Assembly: GCA_963783175.1 (NCBI GenBank)
Contig: CAWANG010000038.1
Span: forward strand, 1-64,000
Length of the DNA: 64,000 nucleotides
From: Roseiarcus sp963783175
GTDB taxonomy: Bacteria; Pseudomonadota; Alphaproteobacteria; Rhizobiales; Beijerinckiaceae
Reading direction: 5' to 3'
In this document: positions 46,786 to 55,731 of the stretch, piece after piece
How the letters are laid out: each line of letters begins with the position of its first letter
How positions within the stretch are numbered: position 1 is the first letter of the stretch
The notes under the pieces: generated by a model
What the model was told of the DNA's origin: nothing
What the model saw: only the letters and a program-made list of their open reading frames with translations
Databases searched by the model: none
Program-made: the position numbers and the translations under genes

Positions 46786-46888
46786 AATATATTTCGTCGT
46801 TTCGTATGACAACGAAATTAGTGCGGCCGCTAGTTTCCACATCCGCTTCGAGACCGCAACGTTCGCACGCAACGTGCAAAGAGCGCAT
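46667..46888 (-). CDS. Hypothetical small protein with CxxC pair, 73 residues (island)
   Basis: Starts MRSLHVACERCGLEADVETSG, with CERCG and later KCPLV cysteines that could bind a metal. A GGAGG lies five bases before the ATG at 46888, a strong site. It overlaps the + strand gene at 46513 by 119 bases, so both may be real but competing, or only one is. It resembles the small Cys proteins often seen on phages and islands; no family is named. Confidence 0.45.
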   Translation of the reverse strand: MRSLHVACERCGLEADVETSGRTNFVVIRNDEIYSKCPLVQKELESKRVPDRNLLLACPPFRDSVLREHKRHP

Positions 46889-46971
46889 GGCGTCCTCCCT
46901 CGTTTTTGAGGGATCAAACCATGCCAGTTTTTGCGAGTTGACTCGGCGGCTACATCGGCCACTTGCGGCGA

Positions 46972-47916
46972 TTAGGTGAGCGAGACCCCGTCAGGCCGTC
47001 GATACATGAGGCGCTTGCCCTTGGCACCCTCGACGATCTTGGCCGCGCGAGCCGCATCGTTGACCCCGAGCCGCACGCGATTTGAATAGCGGAAATCGAA
47101 TTCGGCAAGGTAGCGGTGCAGGTGCTTTTCGCCGCAGTGCTGGTAAACGCCTTTCATGCCGCGCTTGAAGATGGAATAGAAGCCCTCGACCGTATTCGTG
47201 TTGATTTTCGTGCCGGTGTTGCGGTTCGTGTAACCCCACTCCTCGCGGCTATGATCGACCGCGTCATGCGCCGCGAACTCATCGCCCAGCTTGGCGTATG
47301 TCGCCGCCTCATCGGTCATGACGTGGCTTTCGCGGTCAAGGTTGGCGCGGATGATCGGCAGAATTTCGCTCTTCCTCGCGCTATCGACATGGAATGAGCG
47401 AGCGGACCCGCCGCGCTCCACAAGCGTAAGGACCGCGTTCTTATGCCAAGCGCCTTGCTTGACCTCGAAGCCGTCCTTTCGTCCGATGAATGTTTCGTCC
47501 ACTTCGACAATTGATCCGCCGCCGCCCATCGGCGCGAGGTCGTCCAATCGCATCGCCTCGCGGATGCGGTGGCTCATGAACCAAGCAGTCTGAACAGTGA
47601 CGCCGAGCATCCTTGAAAGCTGATTGGAACTCATGCCCTTCTTGCTCGCGGCGAGAAGATGGATGGCGAACCACCATTTCGAGAGCGGAACCTTGGAGCG
47701 CTCAAAGATGGTCCCGACCGTGACGGTGAACTGCTTCTTGCAATCGCCGCAGTAATAGAGGCCAGGGCGCGCCGACTTGCCTTCGACTTTACCGATTTTG
47801 CCTGTGCAGCCGCAATGCGGGCAGACTGGGCCGTGCGGCCACAGTAGGGCTTCGATAGCCTCGCGGGCTAGGTTATCATCGGTGAAAGCAGCGGCTTGAA
47901 TGTCGGCGGCGGACAT
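46972..47916 (-). CDS. IS1595-family transposase
   Basis: A 314-residue ISXO2-like transposase. An N-terminal zinc ribbon (CPHCG, CGDC) precedes the catalytic core: the first Asp in VEVDETFIG, the second in HVMTDEAATYA, and the NTVEGFYSIFKRGMKGVYQH segment holding the third acidic or amide position. A ribosome site (AGGAG) lies upstream of 47916. Short candidate inverted ends AGTTGAC (46936-46942) and GTCAACT (47961-47967) were seen, without a clear target duplication. The transposase is complete and probably still active. Confidence 0.93.
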   Translation of the reverse strand: MSAADIQAAAFTDDNLAREAIEALLWPHGPVCPHCGCTGKIGKVEGKSARPGLYYCGDCKKQFTVTVGTIFERSKVPLSKWWFAIHLLAASKKGMSSNQLSRMLGVTVQTAWFMSHRIREAMRLDDLAPMGGGGSIVEVDETFIGRKDGFEVKQGAWHKNAVLTLVERGGSARSFHVDSARKSEILPIIRANLDRESHVMTDEAATYAKLGDEFAAHDAVDHSREEWGYTNRNTGTKINTNTVEGFYSIFKRGMKGVYQHCGEKHLHRYLAEFDFRYSNRVRLGVNDAARAAKIVEGAKGKRLMYRRPDGVSLT

Positions 47917-48157
47917 TGGTCATCTCCTATGACCAACATCATATATATGGTGTCACGTTTGTCAACTAGAATATCGCCATTCCCTTGTCCGAATTGAGCC
48001 TTTTCAATCGGTTACGCTGACTCCCAAGGCAAAAATTCTTCTCCGCTCGCTTTCTCGGCGCCAAGGCCGCCCGCCATTTGGGGACCGGAGAAAGCTACCA
48101 CGATTTTCTGATTTTTGCAATCGATGGGGGATCGGTTTTTCATGATCCCACGACCCA

Positions 48158-49321
48158 TCAGCGGTTCGCGTTGACGGGTCGCATCAATGGGACCGCGGGC
48201 CCGGACGCGAGGCGGGCAAGGGGCCAATGGCCAAGCTTTCGCCCGAACACGATGGCGGGCTTTTCGACCAGCGCCGAAAGCACGGCCGCGGCGGCGAAGG
48301 TCGCGCCGATGGCGGCTGCGAACTGCAAGGCGCCGAAGCCGTATCGGGATCCGAACAGAACGATCATCGGCATGTGGACGAGATAGATTCCGAAGCTCAG
48401 TTCGCCGGTTTTGCGCAACAGCCTAAGTTCCATGACGCGCGACAGCAGCGATTCTGAGGGGTGCAGAAGGCCGTAGACGATCCCGCCAACCACAAGCGGC
48501 GCGAAAGGGAACAGAACGTCGTAATAGGACTGCCAGGCCCCGGGGGGCGTCATCTCCGTCATCGAAGGGTCGTGGCGGATGAGCGCGAACCGGAAAAAAG
48601 GCATGGCGAATACGAAGGCGAGCGAGGCGATCCCGGCGACCCAGGCGGCAAACCGCGGAAACCGGATGCGGCCGTTGGCGAGGAGCGAATAGAGCAGAAC
48701 GCCGCCGACGAACGAGTTGGCGTAGTGGTGGAACCCAAGCGTCATCCACGGCGACGGCCCAACGCCGTCATGCCGCGCGACGGCGATTGCAACGCACCAA
48801 GCGAGAAAGGCCGAGACAAGCGCCGCGGCGCCGAGGCGCGATCGCGTCGCCGGCGACGCCAGCGCCAGGACGAACGGCAGGTAGAGGTAGAACGTCAGTT
48901 CGACCGGAATGGTCCAGAGGACGCTCGGCGCGTTCCCGAGCGTGAGAGAGAGCCTCAGCGCCTCCCAATAGGCGATCGACGAAGGAAAGAACGACGCTCC
49001 GTTCCAGTACGTCAGGGCGATCACGGCGCAAAGCAGGGGAAAAATGCGGAAGATCCGGTTGATCGAATAGGCGATCAGAGAAAGATGGGGGCGAGCGGCC
49101 CAATTCGGATCCGACGCCAGCGAATGGCAAAGCAGGAACGAGGACAGAAAGAAGAACACCATAAGCCCGCATTGGCCGGAATATTTGAACGCCGGTATGG
49201 CGGGCAGAAAGCCGATAAATTGATAGTGCGCCAGCATGACGATCAGGGCGGCGGCGCCGCGCAACGATGTGAACCGTTTGTCGATGCGCGAGCGCCAGTT
49301 AGAACTCATTTGCTGGGTCAT
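48158..49321 (-). CDS. OafA/YrhL-type membrane O-acyltransferase
   Basis: A ~387-residue Acyl_transf_3 protein with about ten helices. It starts DKRFTSLRGAAALIVMLAHY with the His of the catalytic R/H motif, then has CGLMVFFFLSSFLLCHSL and YSINRIFRIFPL. Enzymes of this type acylate sugars on exopolysaccharide or lipopolysaccharide. ATG 49321 was chosen at the start of the conserved region; a GTG at 49456 gives a longer form. It lies just outside the IS1595 element. Confidence 0.85.
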   Translation of the reverse strand: MTQQMSSNWRSRIDKRFTSLRGAAALIVMLAHYQFIGFLPAIPAFKYSGQCGLMVFFFLSSFLLCHSLASDPNWAARPHLSLIAYSINRIFRIFPLLCAVIALTYWNGASFFPSSIAYWEALRLSLTLGNAPSVLWTIPVELTFYLYLPFVLALASPATRSRLGAAALVSAFLAWCVAIAVARHDGVGPSPWMTLGFHHYANSFVGGVLLYSLLANGRIRFPRFAAWVAGIASLAFVFAMPFFRFALIRHDPSMTEMTPPGAWQSYYDVLFPFAPLVVGGIVYGLLHPSESLLSRVMELRLLRKTGELSFGIYLVHMPMIVLFGSRYGFGALQFAAAIGATFAAAAVLSALVEKPAIVFGRKLGHWPLARLASGPAVPLMRPVNANR

Positions 49322-49492
49322 GAGCGGCGCCGAATACACCAACCGAGCCAAGAGGACATGTTTGTCGCTGCTTTTGCGGACGAATGCCGCGCCAGACTCC
49401 GCAATGCGCGCGTCAGGGGCAGAATTCGGCGACGAGCCCGAGGAATAGGCTCGCACTGAACCGTATATTAGTTGTGAAATGAGAAGATCCCA

Positions 49493-49711
49493 TTGTTGTC
49501 AAATGATTCTGTCGCCAGGACCTTGCGACCGCCCGGGAAAATATGCGCGGGGGACGTCAAACTGGGTGAATGGATCGCCCGGCTCCGTCGAAACGAAGAG
49601 GAAACGGCCACCGTCGGCTGGCTACGAACCGTTGCTGGAATCCAGTCGCTCGTCGCCACTCTCATCTTTGTGATCTGGGCGTGGAGTATTTTTGGAGATC
49701 CGTTCGAGTGA
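49493..49711 (+). CDS. Possible small C-tail membrane protein, 72 residues
   Basis: A TTG-started frame encoding a basic N-terminal half (GEWIARLRRNEEETATVGWL) and a C-terminal hydrophobic helix (AGIQSLVATLIFVIWAWSIF). The layout is plausible for a small tail-anchored protein, but there is no ATG or strong ribosome site and no homology is recognised. It occupies the gap 49322-49780 between the acyltransferase and chrA. Confidence 0.3.
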   Translation: MLSNDSVARTLRPPGKICAGDVKLGEWIARLRRNEEETATVGWLRTVAGIQSLVATLIFVIWAWSIFGDPFE

Positions 49712-49780
49712 CACGCGATCTCGACGCCGGACTCGTGGCCTGATCGTGAGACGGTCGTCCTGGTACATGGGTCCCGACAT

Positions 49781-50998
49781 TTAGGCGGCGAGGCTCAAGG
49801 CCGTGGCGGCGGCGGCAGTGGCGACGACGACAATGAGCGGGGGAGCGCGCCAGACGATCAAGGCGACAAAACCCGCCGCGGCGATGGCGAAATCGGCAGG
49901 CCCCCTGACCGCGCTCGTCCACACTGGATTATAGAGCGCGGAAGCGAGCAGGCCGACCACGGCGGCGTTAACGCCGGCCATCGCCGCGCGCGCGTTCACA
50001 CGAGCGCGCAGGCCGTTCCAGAACGGAAGGGTTGCCGTCACCAGCAAAAGTCCGGGCGCGAAGATCGCAGCCAGCGCCAGCGCCGCCCCGGCCACGCCCC
50101 CCGGCCCGACGCCGGCGACCGCGCCGAGATAGGCGGCGAAGGTGAAGAGCGGCCCAGGCACAGCCTGGGCGGCGCCGTAGCCGGCCAGAAAGGAGCTGTC
50201 GGAGACCCAGCCGGAATCGACCACCGCGGCCCGAAGCAGCGGCAGCACCACATGGCCGCCGCCGAACACCAGCGCCCCCGAGCGATAGACGGCGGCGGCG
50301 AGCGCTGTCGCGCCCGAGTGCGCGGGAGCGAACGACAGCGCCAGCAGAGCGAAAAACGCGGCGGCGAAGACGATGGCCATGCGCCGCGATACCGGCGTCT
50401 CGGCCGCATCGACGGCGACGTCCGCGGCTTGCCTGCACATGATAAGTCCCGCAAGAGCGCCGAGAAGGATGACGGCGATCTGCGCCCATGCGGCCGGCGA
50501 AAATGCGATCAGGATCAGCGCCAGGACCGCGATAGCCGCCCGCGGCCGGTCGGGCGTAAGGCTCTGGGCCATGCCTAAGACTGCCTGGGCGACGATGGCG
50601 ACCGCGACCAGCTTGAGCCCGTGCAGGAGCCCATCGCCCGCCGGACCTTTCAGCGCGCCCTCGCCATAAGCGAAGAGGGTCATCGCAATCGCCGACGGCA
50701 GCGTGAACCCGGCCCAGGCGGCGAGGCCGCCGAGATAGCCGGCGCGCATGAGGCCGATCGCGAAGCCGGTCTGGCTGCTGGCCGGTCCGGGCAGGAACTG
50801 GCAGAGCCCGACGAGGTCGGCATAGGCGCGTTCGTCGAGCCAGGCGCGCCGGACGACGAACTCGCGGCGGAAGTAGCCGAGATGGGCGACAGGCCCGCCG
50901 AAACTCGTCAGGCCGAGTTTGAGGAAGACCCGCAGGACCTCGAGGGCCGAACCGTCGCGGCGCCGCCCGAGCTCGGCGTCCTCGATCGCCGCGGTCAT
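49781..50998 (-). CDS. chrA: Chromate transporter, ChrA family
   Basis: A 405-residue two-domain CHR transporter. Each half carries the motif: LTSFGGPVAHLGYFRREFV in the first and ALVFGGGHVVLPLL in the second. The GYGAAQAVPGPLFTFAAYLG and GLCQFLPGPASSQ stretches are diagnostic. It likely exports chromate or sulfate-like anions. ATG 50998 (or GTG 51001) starts it; no ChrB regulator is adjacent. It is 63 bases downstream of the transaldolase gene. Confidence 0.93.
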   Translation of the reverse strand: MTAAIEDAELGRRRDGSALEVLRVFLKLGLTSFGGPVAHLGYFRREFVVRRAWLDERAYADLVGLCQFLPGPASSQTGFAIGLMRAGYLGGLAAWAGFTLPSAIAMTLFAYGEGALKGPAGDGLLHGLKLVAVAIVAQAVLGMAQSLTPDRPRAAIAVLALILIAFSPAAWAQIAVILLGALAGLIMCRQAADVAVDAAETPVSRRMAIVFAAAFFALLALSFAPAHSGATALAAAVYRSGALVFGGGHVVLPLLRAAVVDSGWVSDSSFLAGYGAAQAVPGPLFTFAAYLGAVAGVGPGGVAGAALALAAIFAPGLLLVTATLPFWNGLRARVNARAAMAGVNAAVVGLLASALYNPVWTSAVRGPADFAIAAAGFVALIVWRAPPLIVVVATAAAATALSLAA

Positions 50999-51063
50999 CA
51001 CCGAGGCCGAGAGGTCATCGCGCCGCGCCCCGGAAGCGCCGCGATCCCGCCCGTCAGCAGTCT

Positions 51064-52017
51064 TTACGCCGCCTCCGCGAGCCGGTGCTGGACCATCGTC
51101 CTCAGCGTATTCAGATCGTGGGCGAAAAGGCGGATGCCGTCGGACAGCTTCTCAGTCGCCATCTGGTCCTCGTTGAGCATCCAGCGGAACGTCTTTTCAT
51201 CCATCGCGATCTTGGGCGAGGCGGCGCCAGGATGGGCGGGGTCGAGATGCCGCTTGAGCACGCCCTCGTCCTTCGAGAGCGCCTCGAGCAGCTGGGGCGA
51301 GATTGTCAGCCGATCGCAGCCCGCGAGAGCCTCGATCTGGCCAGTGTTGCGGAACGAAGCCCCCATGACCACCGTCTTGACGCCGTAGGTCTTATAGTAG
51401 GCGTAGATCGCGCGGACTGACTGTACGCCGGGGTCGGTTTCCGGGGTGTACGGGCCGCCGCCCGCCTTCACATGCCAGTCGAAGATGCGGCCGACGAAGG
51501 GCGAAAGAAGGAACGCCTTCGCGTCTCCCGCCGCAATCGCCTGAGCCAGCGAGAAGGCGAGCGTCATGTTGCAATCGATGCCTTCGGCCTGCAGCTGCCG
51601 CGCGGCTTGCACCCCTTCCCAGGTCGAAGCGAGCTTGATGAGGATGTGCTCGTGGCCGATGCCCCGCTCCTTGTAGGCGGCGATGAATGACTTCGCCTTG
51701 GCGACCATGCCCTCGACGTTGAAGGAGAGATCGGCGTCAACTTCGGTCGACACGCGGCCAGGAACGATCTTGGTTAGTTCGGAGCCGAAGTTCACCGCGA
51801 TGCGGTCCGTCACTTCGCCGACCGAAGCGCCTCGTTTGCGCCCCCACACGATCGCCTCGTCGACAAGACGAACGTAGGCCGGCATCTCCGAAGCTTTCAG
51901 GATCAACGACGGATTTGTGGTGGCGTCGGTCGGCTTGTAGGCGCGAATCGAATCCATGTCTCCGGTGTCCGAGACGACGGTGGTCATAGCGCGCAATTGT
52001 TCGAGCTTGCTGGTCAT
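51064..52017 (-). CDS. tal: Transaldolase
   Basis: A 317-residue class I transaldolase of the pentose-phosphate pathway. The Schiff-base Lys is in HILIKLASTWEG (~residue 130), with DATTNPSLI near the N-terminus and VVMGASFRNTGQIEALAGCD near the C-terminus. Length and AAGGAGG site are normal. It is on the same strand as the kinase-aldolase pair at 53.5-55.6 kb but separated by two other genes. Confidence 0.95.
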   Translation of the reverse strand: MTSKLEQLRAMTTVVSDTGDMDSIRAYKPTDATTNPSLILKASEMPAYVRLVDEAIVWGRKRGASVGEVTDRIAVNFGSELTKIVPGRVSTEVDADLSFNVEGMVAKAKSFIAAYKERGIGHEHILIKLASTWEGVQAARQLQAEGIDCNMTLAFSLAQAIAAGDAKAFLLSPFVGRIFDWHVKAGGGPYTPETDPGVQSVRAIYAYYKTYGVKTVVMGASFRNTGQIEALAGCDRLTISPQLLEALSKDEGVLKRHLDPAHPGAASPKIAMDEKTFRWMLNEDQMATEKLSDGIRLFAHDLNTLRTMVQHRLAEAA

Positions 52018-52221
52018 GGACGAGCCTCCTTCGGGACTTCCCTTTGCCCCGATTGTCGCGCTCGCGCGCGTCATGCGCAAGCGGGGGGCGGCCAGTCTTT
52101 GGTATCGGCGGGCGCGCGATCGCAAGGCCGCCGTCCGCATCCGGCCAAGAAACGGTTGCCTGGGTCTGGAACCAAAGCGGCCTGAGGCCGTTCTCCAGCA
52201 TCGTCCCCAAAGGAGCGCGTC

Positions 52222-52713
52222 ATGCCGAACCGAAAGAATCTCGAAGAATTGTTCGCCGAAACCCTCAAGGATATCTACTTCGCCGAAAAGCAGATCTTGC
52301 GCGCCCTGCCGAAGATGGCGCGCGAAGCCGCGTCGCCCGAACTCAAGCAGGCTTTCGAGACCCATCGCGACCAGACGGAAGGTCAGGTCGAACGGCTCAA
52401 TCAGGTGTTCGAACAGCTTGGCCGGCCTGCGCGCGGCAAGACGTGCGAGGCGATCATCGGGATCATCGACGAAGCAAAGGAGATCATGGAGGAGTTCAAG
52501 GGCGCCGAGGCGCTCGACGCCGGCCTCGCCTCATCCGCCCAGGCGGTCGAGCACTACGAGATCGCCCGGTACGGCACGCTCAAGACCTGGGCGCAGCAAC
52601 TGGGGCTTAACGACGCCGCCAAGCTCCTCGACGAGACGTTGCAGGAAGAGATCAAGACGGACCGGCTTCTTACCAAGCTCGCAACCTCGACCATCAACAA
52701 AAAGGCGGCGTGA
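52222..52713 (+). CDS. YciE/YciF-type ferritin-like protein (DUF892)
   Basis: A 163-residue helical stress protein. The four-helix bundle contains LFAETLKDIYFAEKQILRAL, AFETHRDQTEGQVERL and ASSAQAVEHYEIARYGTL, with the Glu/His residues of the di-iron site. Function in oxidative or osmotic stress is inferred from the family. It is a single gene, divergent from transaldolase. Confidence 0.92.
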   Translation: MPNRKNLEELFAETLKDIYFAEKQILRALPKMAREAASPELKQAFETHRDQTEGQVERLNQVFEQLGRPARGKTCEAIIGIIDEAKEIMEEFKGAEALDAGLASSAQAVEHYEIARYGTLKTWAQQLGLNDAAKLLDETLQEEIKTDRLLTKLATSTINKKAA

Positions 52714-52771
52714 GCGCCTGGCGCCGGGACCGGAGCGAGAATGAGCTCTGCTCATCTCGCCCGCGGCGCAT

Positions 52772-53380
52772 TCACATGATCCAACGACAGGTCCCGTTCT
52801 CGAAGCATAGCGCGCGGCCCTGGGCGATCGGCGCGTCGGCGGCCTTGGCCGGCGCGACGCCGGCGATGAGCCCCATCAGCGCCCGCGCCACGCCGCCATG
52901 CGCGACCACGAACGCATCCCCGGTCAGCCCGTTGAGCAAGGGTCGCACGCGTTCGGCGAGCATCGCGTAGCTCTCGCCGCCGGGCGGCGCGAAGTTCCAC
53001 TTGTCCCCTCTCCGCGCCCTGACGCCCTTGGGGTAGCGCGCCTCGATTTCCGCCCAGGTCAAGCCTTCCCAGGCGCCGAAGCTCAACTCCTTTAGCTCCG
53101 CGTCGAGCCGATAGCGGCCGGGCGGCAGCCCGATCGCGTCGCGGGCGATCTCCATCGTCTCCCGCGCCCGCACAAGCGGCGAAGCGATGAAGGCGCACGC
53201 CGCCTCCAACTGCTCGATCTCGGCCCCGATCCGCGCTCGAAGCGTCTGTCCGACCGACCGCGCCTGCTCGCGCCCGCGCGCGTTGAGGGGTATGTCGAGT
53301 TGCCCCTGCAGGCGGTTCTCGGCGTTATACGCCGTCTCGCCGTGACGCACGACGATCAAGCGATAGGGGAAAGGCGTCAC
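52772..53380 (-). CDS. Histidine phosphatase superfamily (phosphoglycerate-mutase-like)
   Basis: A 202-residue phosphatase. The RHG motif VVRHGETAYN, the FIASPLVRARETMEIA pocket, LSFGAWEGLTWAE and the second catalytic His in VVAHGGVARAL are present. It may dephosphorylate small sugar phosphates; the exact substrate is unknown. A GTG start at 53380 is used since no ATG precedes the RHG motif closely. Confidence 0.88.
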   Translation of the reverse strand: MTPFPYRLIVVRHGETAYNAENRLQGQLDIPLNARGREQARSVGQTLRARIGAEIEQLEAACAFIASPLVRARETMEIARDAIGLPPGRYRLDAELKELSFGAWEGLTWAEIEARYPKGVRARRGDKWNFAPPGGESYAMLAERVRPLLNGLTGDAFVVAHGGVARALMGLIAGVAPAKAADAPIAQGRALCFENGTCRWIM

Positions 53381-53552
53381 GACGCTCTCTTGCTTGAGGA
53401 AGGCAGGCGCCCGCTCCCACGCCGGAGCACGCCGGTCAAGCGGGCGCGGCTGAAACCCAAGTCTTAGGGGTACCCGCTGAGCCCCGCTCGGTCCCAGTCC
53501 TGAGGAGTTGGGGCGATCATATCAAACTCCAACGGCTCCTGATCGAACGCCG

Positions 53553-54578
53553 CTAGAGCGAAAGCGGCCGAAAGCCCCATTGCTTCGCCAGCGCCAGGCA
53601 CTCTGCGACCGTCGCGACGCCCTCCGTCGTCGATACCGTGCGCATCGAGGCCGCAGCGCAGGCATGACCGAGCTCGAGGCCTTTGAGAATCGGCCATTGC
53701 TCGTGCAGCCCATAGAGCATGCCGGCGGCGAAGGCGTCGCCCGCGCCGTTGGCGCCGATGATGGCGCTCTGAGGGATAGCGACCGAGCCCAGCGCGACGC
53801 GCGACCCGTCGCGTCCGCCCACGACCGCGCCCTCGGGAAAGTGAGCCGCCGCCCAGCGCATGGCGCCGAGCGTGAGCGCTTCATCGATCGCGCGCGCGAC
53901 CTCGGCGACATCGGTCGATCCGTCCGCCCGCCGGGTCTCGCGGCCGGCAAGGGCGCCGATCTCGTAGTCGTTGACGATGAGGCAATCGAGATGGGGCAGG
54001 CAGGGGCGGCCAAGCTCAGCGAGCCGCTCGGCCCGGGTGGTCATCAATTCGAGATTGGCGGCAAGCCCGGCAGCCCGCGCCTTCCGCAGCACCGCAACCC
54101 AGCCGTTGGCCTCCCCGCGCCATGGGCCATCCATCGCCTTATGCGCGCCGGGCAGCCCAAGATGGAGAATTCTCGCCCGAGTCGAAGAGAAATCGAAGCT
54201 CTCGGGCGTCAACTCGGCGGCCACGCCCTGGTGATAGAAATGGGTGCGCCGGCCGTTGGAGGCGACGTTGAAAGCGTCGACGCTCATCGTCGCGCCGCCC
54301 GGGACCGCGTGAAGCGCGGCGCGATCGACGCCATGCGCGTCGCATTCGTGAAAAAGAAAGCGCCCCAGGTCGTCGTCGCCGACGACCCCCATCGCTTGAA
54401 CTGGAATCTCGGGATCGAGACGCTTGAGGTCGAGCGCCATGTTGAAGCCCGACCCGCCGCCCTGGCGGTCGATCGCCAGCACTTCGTTCGACGTATCCTC
54501 CTCCGGCCAGCGGGAGATCGACTTGTTGAAGTCGACGCAAAAAGTTCCCGCCGACAGCACGCCGCGCCGCTCGCTCAT
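53553..54578 (-). CDS. PfkB-family carbohydrate kinase
   Basis: A 341-residue ribokinase-like kinase. The GGSGFNMALDLKRLD sugar-binding region and the C-terminal anion hole IIGANGAGDAFAAGML with catalytic Asp are intact. The substrate is unknown. It starts three bases after the stop of the aldolase-like gene, so the two genes are cotranscribed: kinase first makes the phosphate ester, then the aldolase cleaves it. Confidence 0.88.
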   Translation of the reverse strand: MSERRGVLSAGTFCVDFNKSISRWPEEDTSNEVLAIDRQGGGSGFNMALDLKRLDPEIPVQAMGVVGDDDLGRFLFHECDAHGVDRAALHAVPGGATMSVDAFNVASNGRRTHFYHQGVAAELTPESFDFSSTRARILHLGLPGAHKAMDGPWRGEANGWVAVLRKARAAGLAANLELMTTRAERLAELGRPCLPHLDCLIVNDYEIGALAGRETRRADGSTDVAEVARAIDEALTLGAMRWAAAHFPEGAVVGGRDGSRVALGSVAIPQSAIIGANGAGDAFAAGMLYGLHEQWPILKGLELGHACAAASMRTVSTTEGVATVAECLALAKQWGFRPLSL

Positions 54579-54581
54579 CGA

Positions 54582-55568
54582 TCAGGCGGCGAGCAGAACG
54601 GGTTCGGTGATCGCGCTGTCGGCCGCGAGTCCGCGGATCGGCTTAAGGCCCTGTTTGTGGATCGCCGCGTGATAGTCCTTGACCGCCTCGAGTGGGGTCA
54701 CGGCGCCGTCGGCGACGGCGCGCATGAGGCGCACGATGTCGAGCGGCGATTCGGCCAGATTGATCTTGCGCCCGAACAGTGCGACTCGCGCGCCGTACTT
54801 CTCCGCCTGATGGATGAGCTCGAAACAGTCGCGGGCGGTCCCCGCGCCGCCGCCGAGGACGCCAACGACGAGGCTCGGATCGAACGACGCCAGCTCTTCC
54901 AAGGCTCTCGGCCCGTTATAGGCGATCTTGAGGAATTTCGGCCGCTCGGCTTCGGTCAGGCCGGCGAGACAGCGGATGATCGCGTCGTTGACGAACTCCG
55001 GGATCGCTTCCGCGCTCAGGCCCCGTTCGACGTTCGGATTGAAGACCTCGAGGAAATAGAAGAAGCCGTTGGCGGCGGCGTCGGCGCGAAAGTCTCTGAA
55101 TGCCTCGAGCGAGGCGATGTCGGCGTCGATGTCGTTGGTGAAGGTGATCGAATAGAGCCCGAGGTCGGTGAACGGCCGGACGTGCGCCAGCGAAGCGGTG
55201 CGGAAAGGCCGCGAAGGCGCGTGATGAAAGGTCCCGCCACGATGGCGCCAGATATCGGTCGTGTCGTTGGCGCGGATCGCGGGCTTGACCCCCGTGCCGG
55301 CGAAGGCGCCGCGCTTCGCGAGCTGCTCCAGGTTGGAGGCCGACGTCAGCATGATGTCGACGACATCCTGTTTGACGATCGCTTCGATCGAATCGAGAAA
55401 TTCCGCCCGGGTGGCCAACCGCGGCCTCGCGCCACCCGCGGCCCGCGCCGGGCCGACCGCATGCAGCCCAGGCCCCATGTCGGGGTCCTTGGCGTCGGCG
55501 ATGATGAAATCCGAGCGCCGATAGGCGCTTGCGCGGATGCGCGCGAGCTTGTCGTCGAGCCGGATCAT
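54582..55568 (-). CDS. DeoC/FbaB-type class I aldolase-like protein
   Basis: A 328-residue TIM-barrel protein. The Schiff-base-like Lys is in PKFLKIAYNGPRAL (~residue 225), with ITFTNDIDADIASLEAF and VGVLGGGAGTARDCFELI in later strands; these are features of DeoC/LacD-type aldolases. No exact family is certain. It is the first gene of the aldolase-kinase operon and is divergent from an SDR gene. It may cleave the product of the PfkB kinase. Confidence 0.65.
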   Translation of the reverse strand: MIRLDDKLARIRASAYRRSDFIIADAKDPDMGPGLHAVGPARAAGGARPRLATRAEFLDSIEAIVKQDVVDIMLTSASNLEQLAKRGAFAGTGVKPAIRANDTTDIWRHRGGTFHHAPSRPFRTASLAHVRPFTDLGLYSITFTNDIDADIASLEAFRDFRADAAANGFFYFLEVFNPNVERGLSAEAIPEFVNDAIIRCLAGLTEAERPKFLKIAYNGPRALEELASFDPSLVVGVLGGGAGTARDCFELIHQAEKYGARVALFGRKINLAESPLDIVRLMRAVADGAVTPLEAVKDYHAAIHKQGLKPIRGLAADSAITEPVLLAA

Positions 55569-55731
55569 TGAAATGCCTCCGCGGACATGAAGGGGAGCGC
55601 GCCTTATAGCCCGCGAATTCGGACTGGCGCCACCGGGCAGGGCCGGCTGGCGTGACCGCCCTCGTTCCGGTAGGTTGCCCGGCCCCTTCGGCCGCTGCCG
55701 GTCGCTTTCTGCCGAATTTCGAGGTTAGCCC

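Noticed and set aside
46936..47967. Full IS1595 element with defined ends
   Set aside because: The 7-base inverted ends AGTTGAC/GTCAACT are too short to be sure and no target duplication was seen; only the transposase gene is called.
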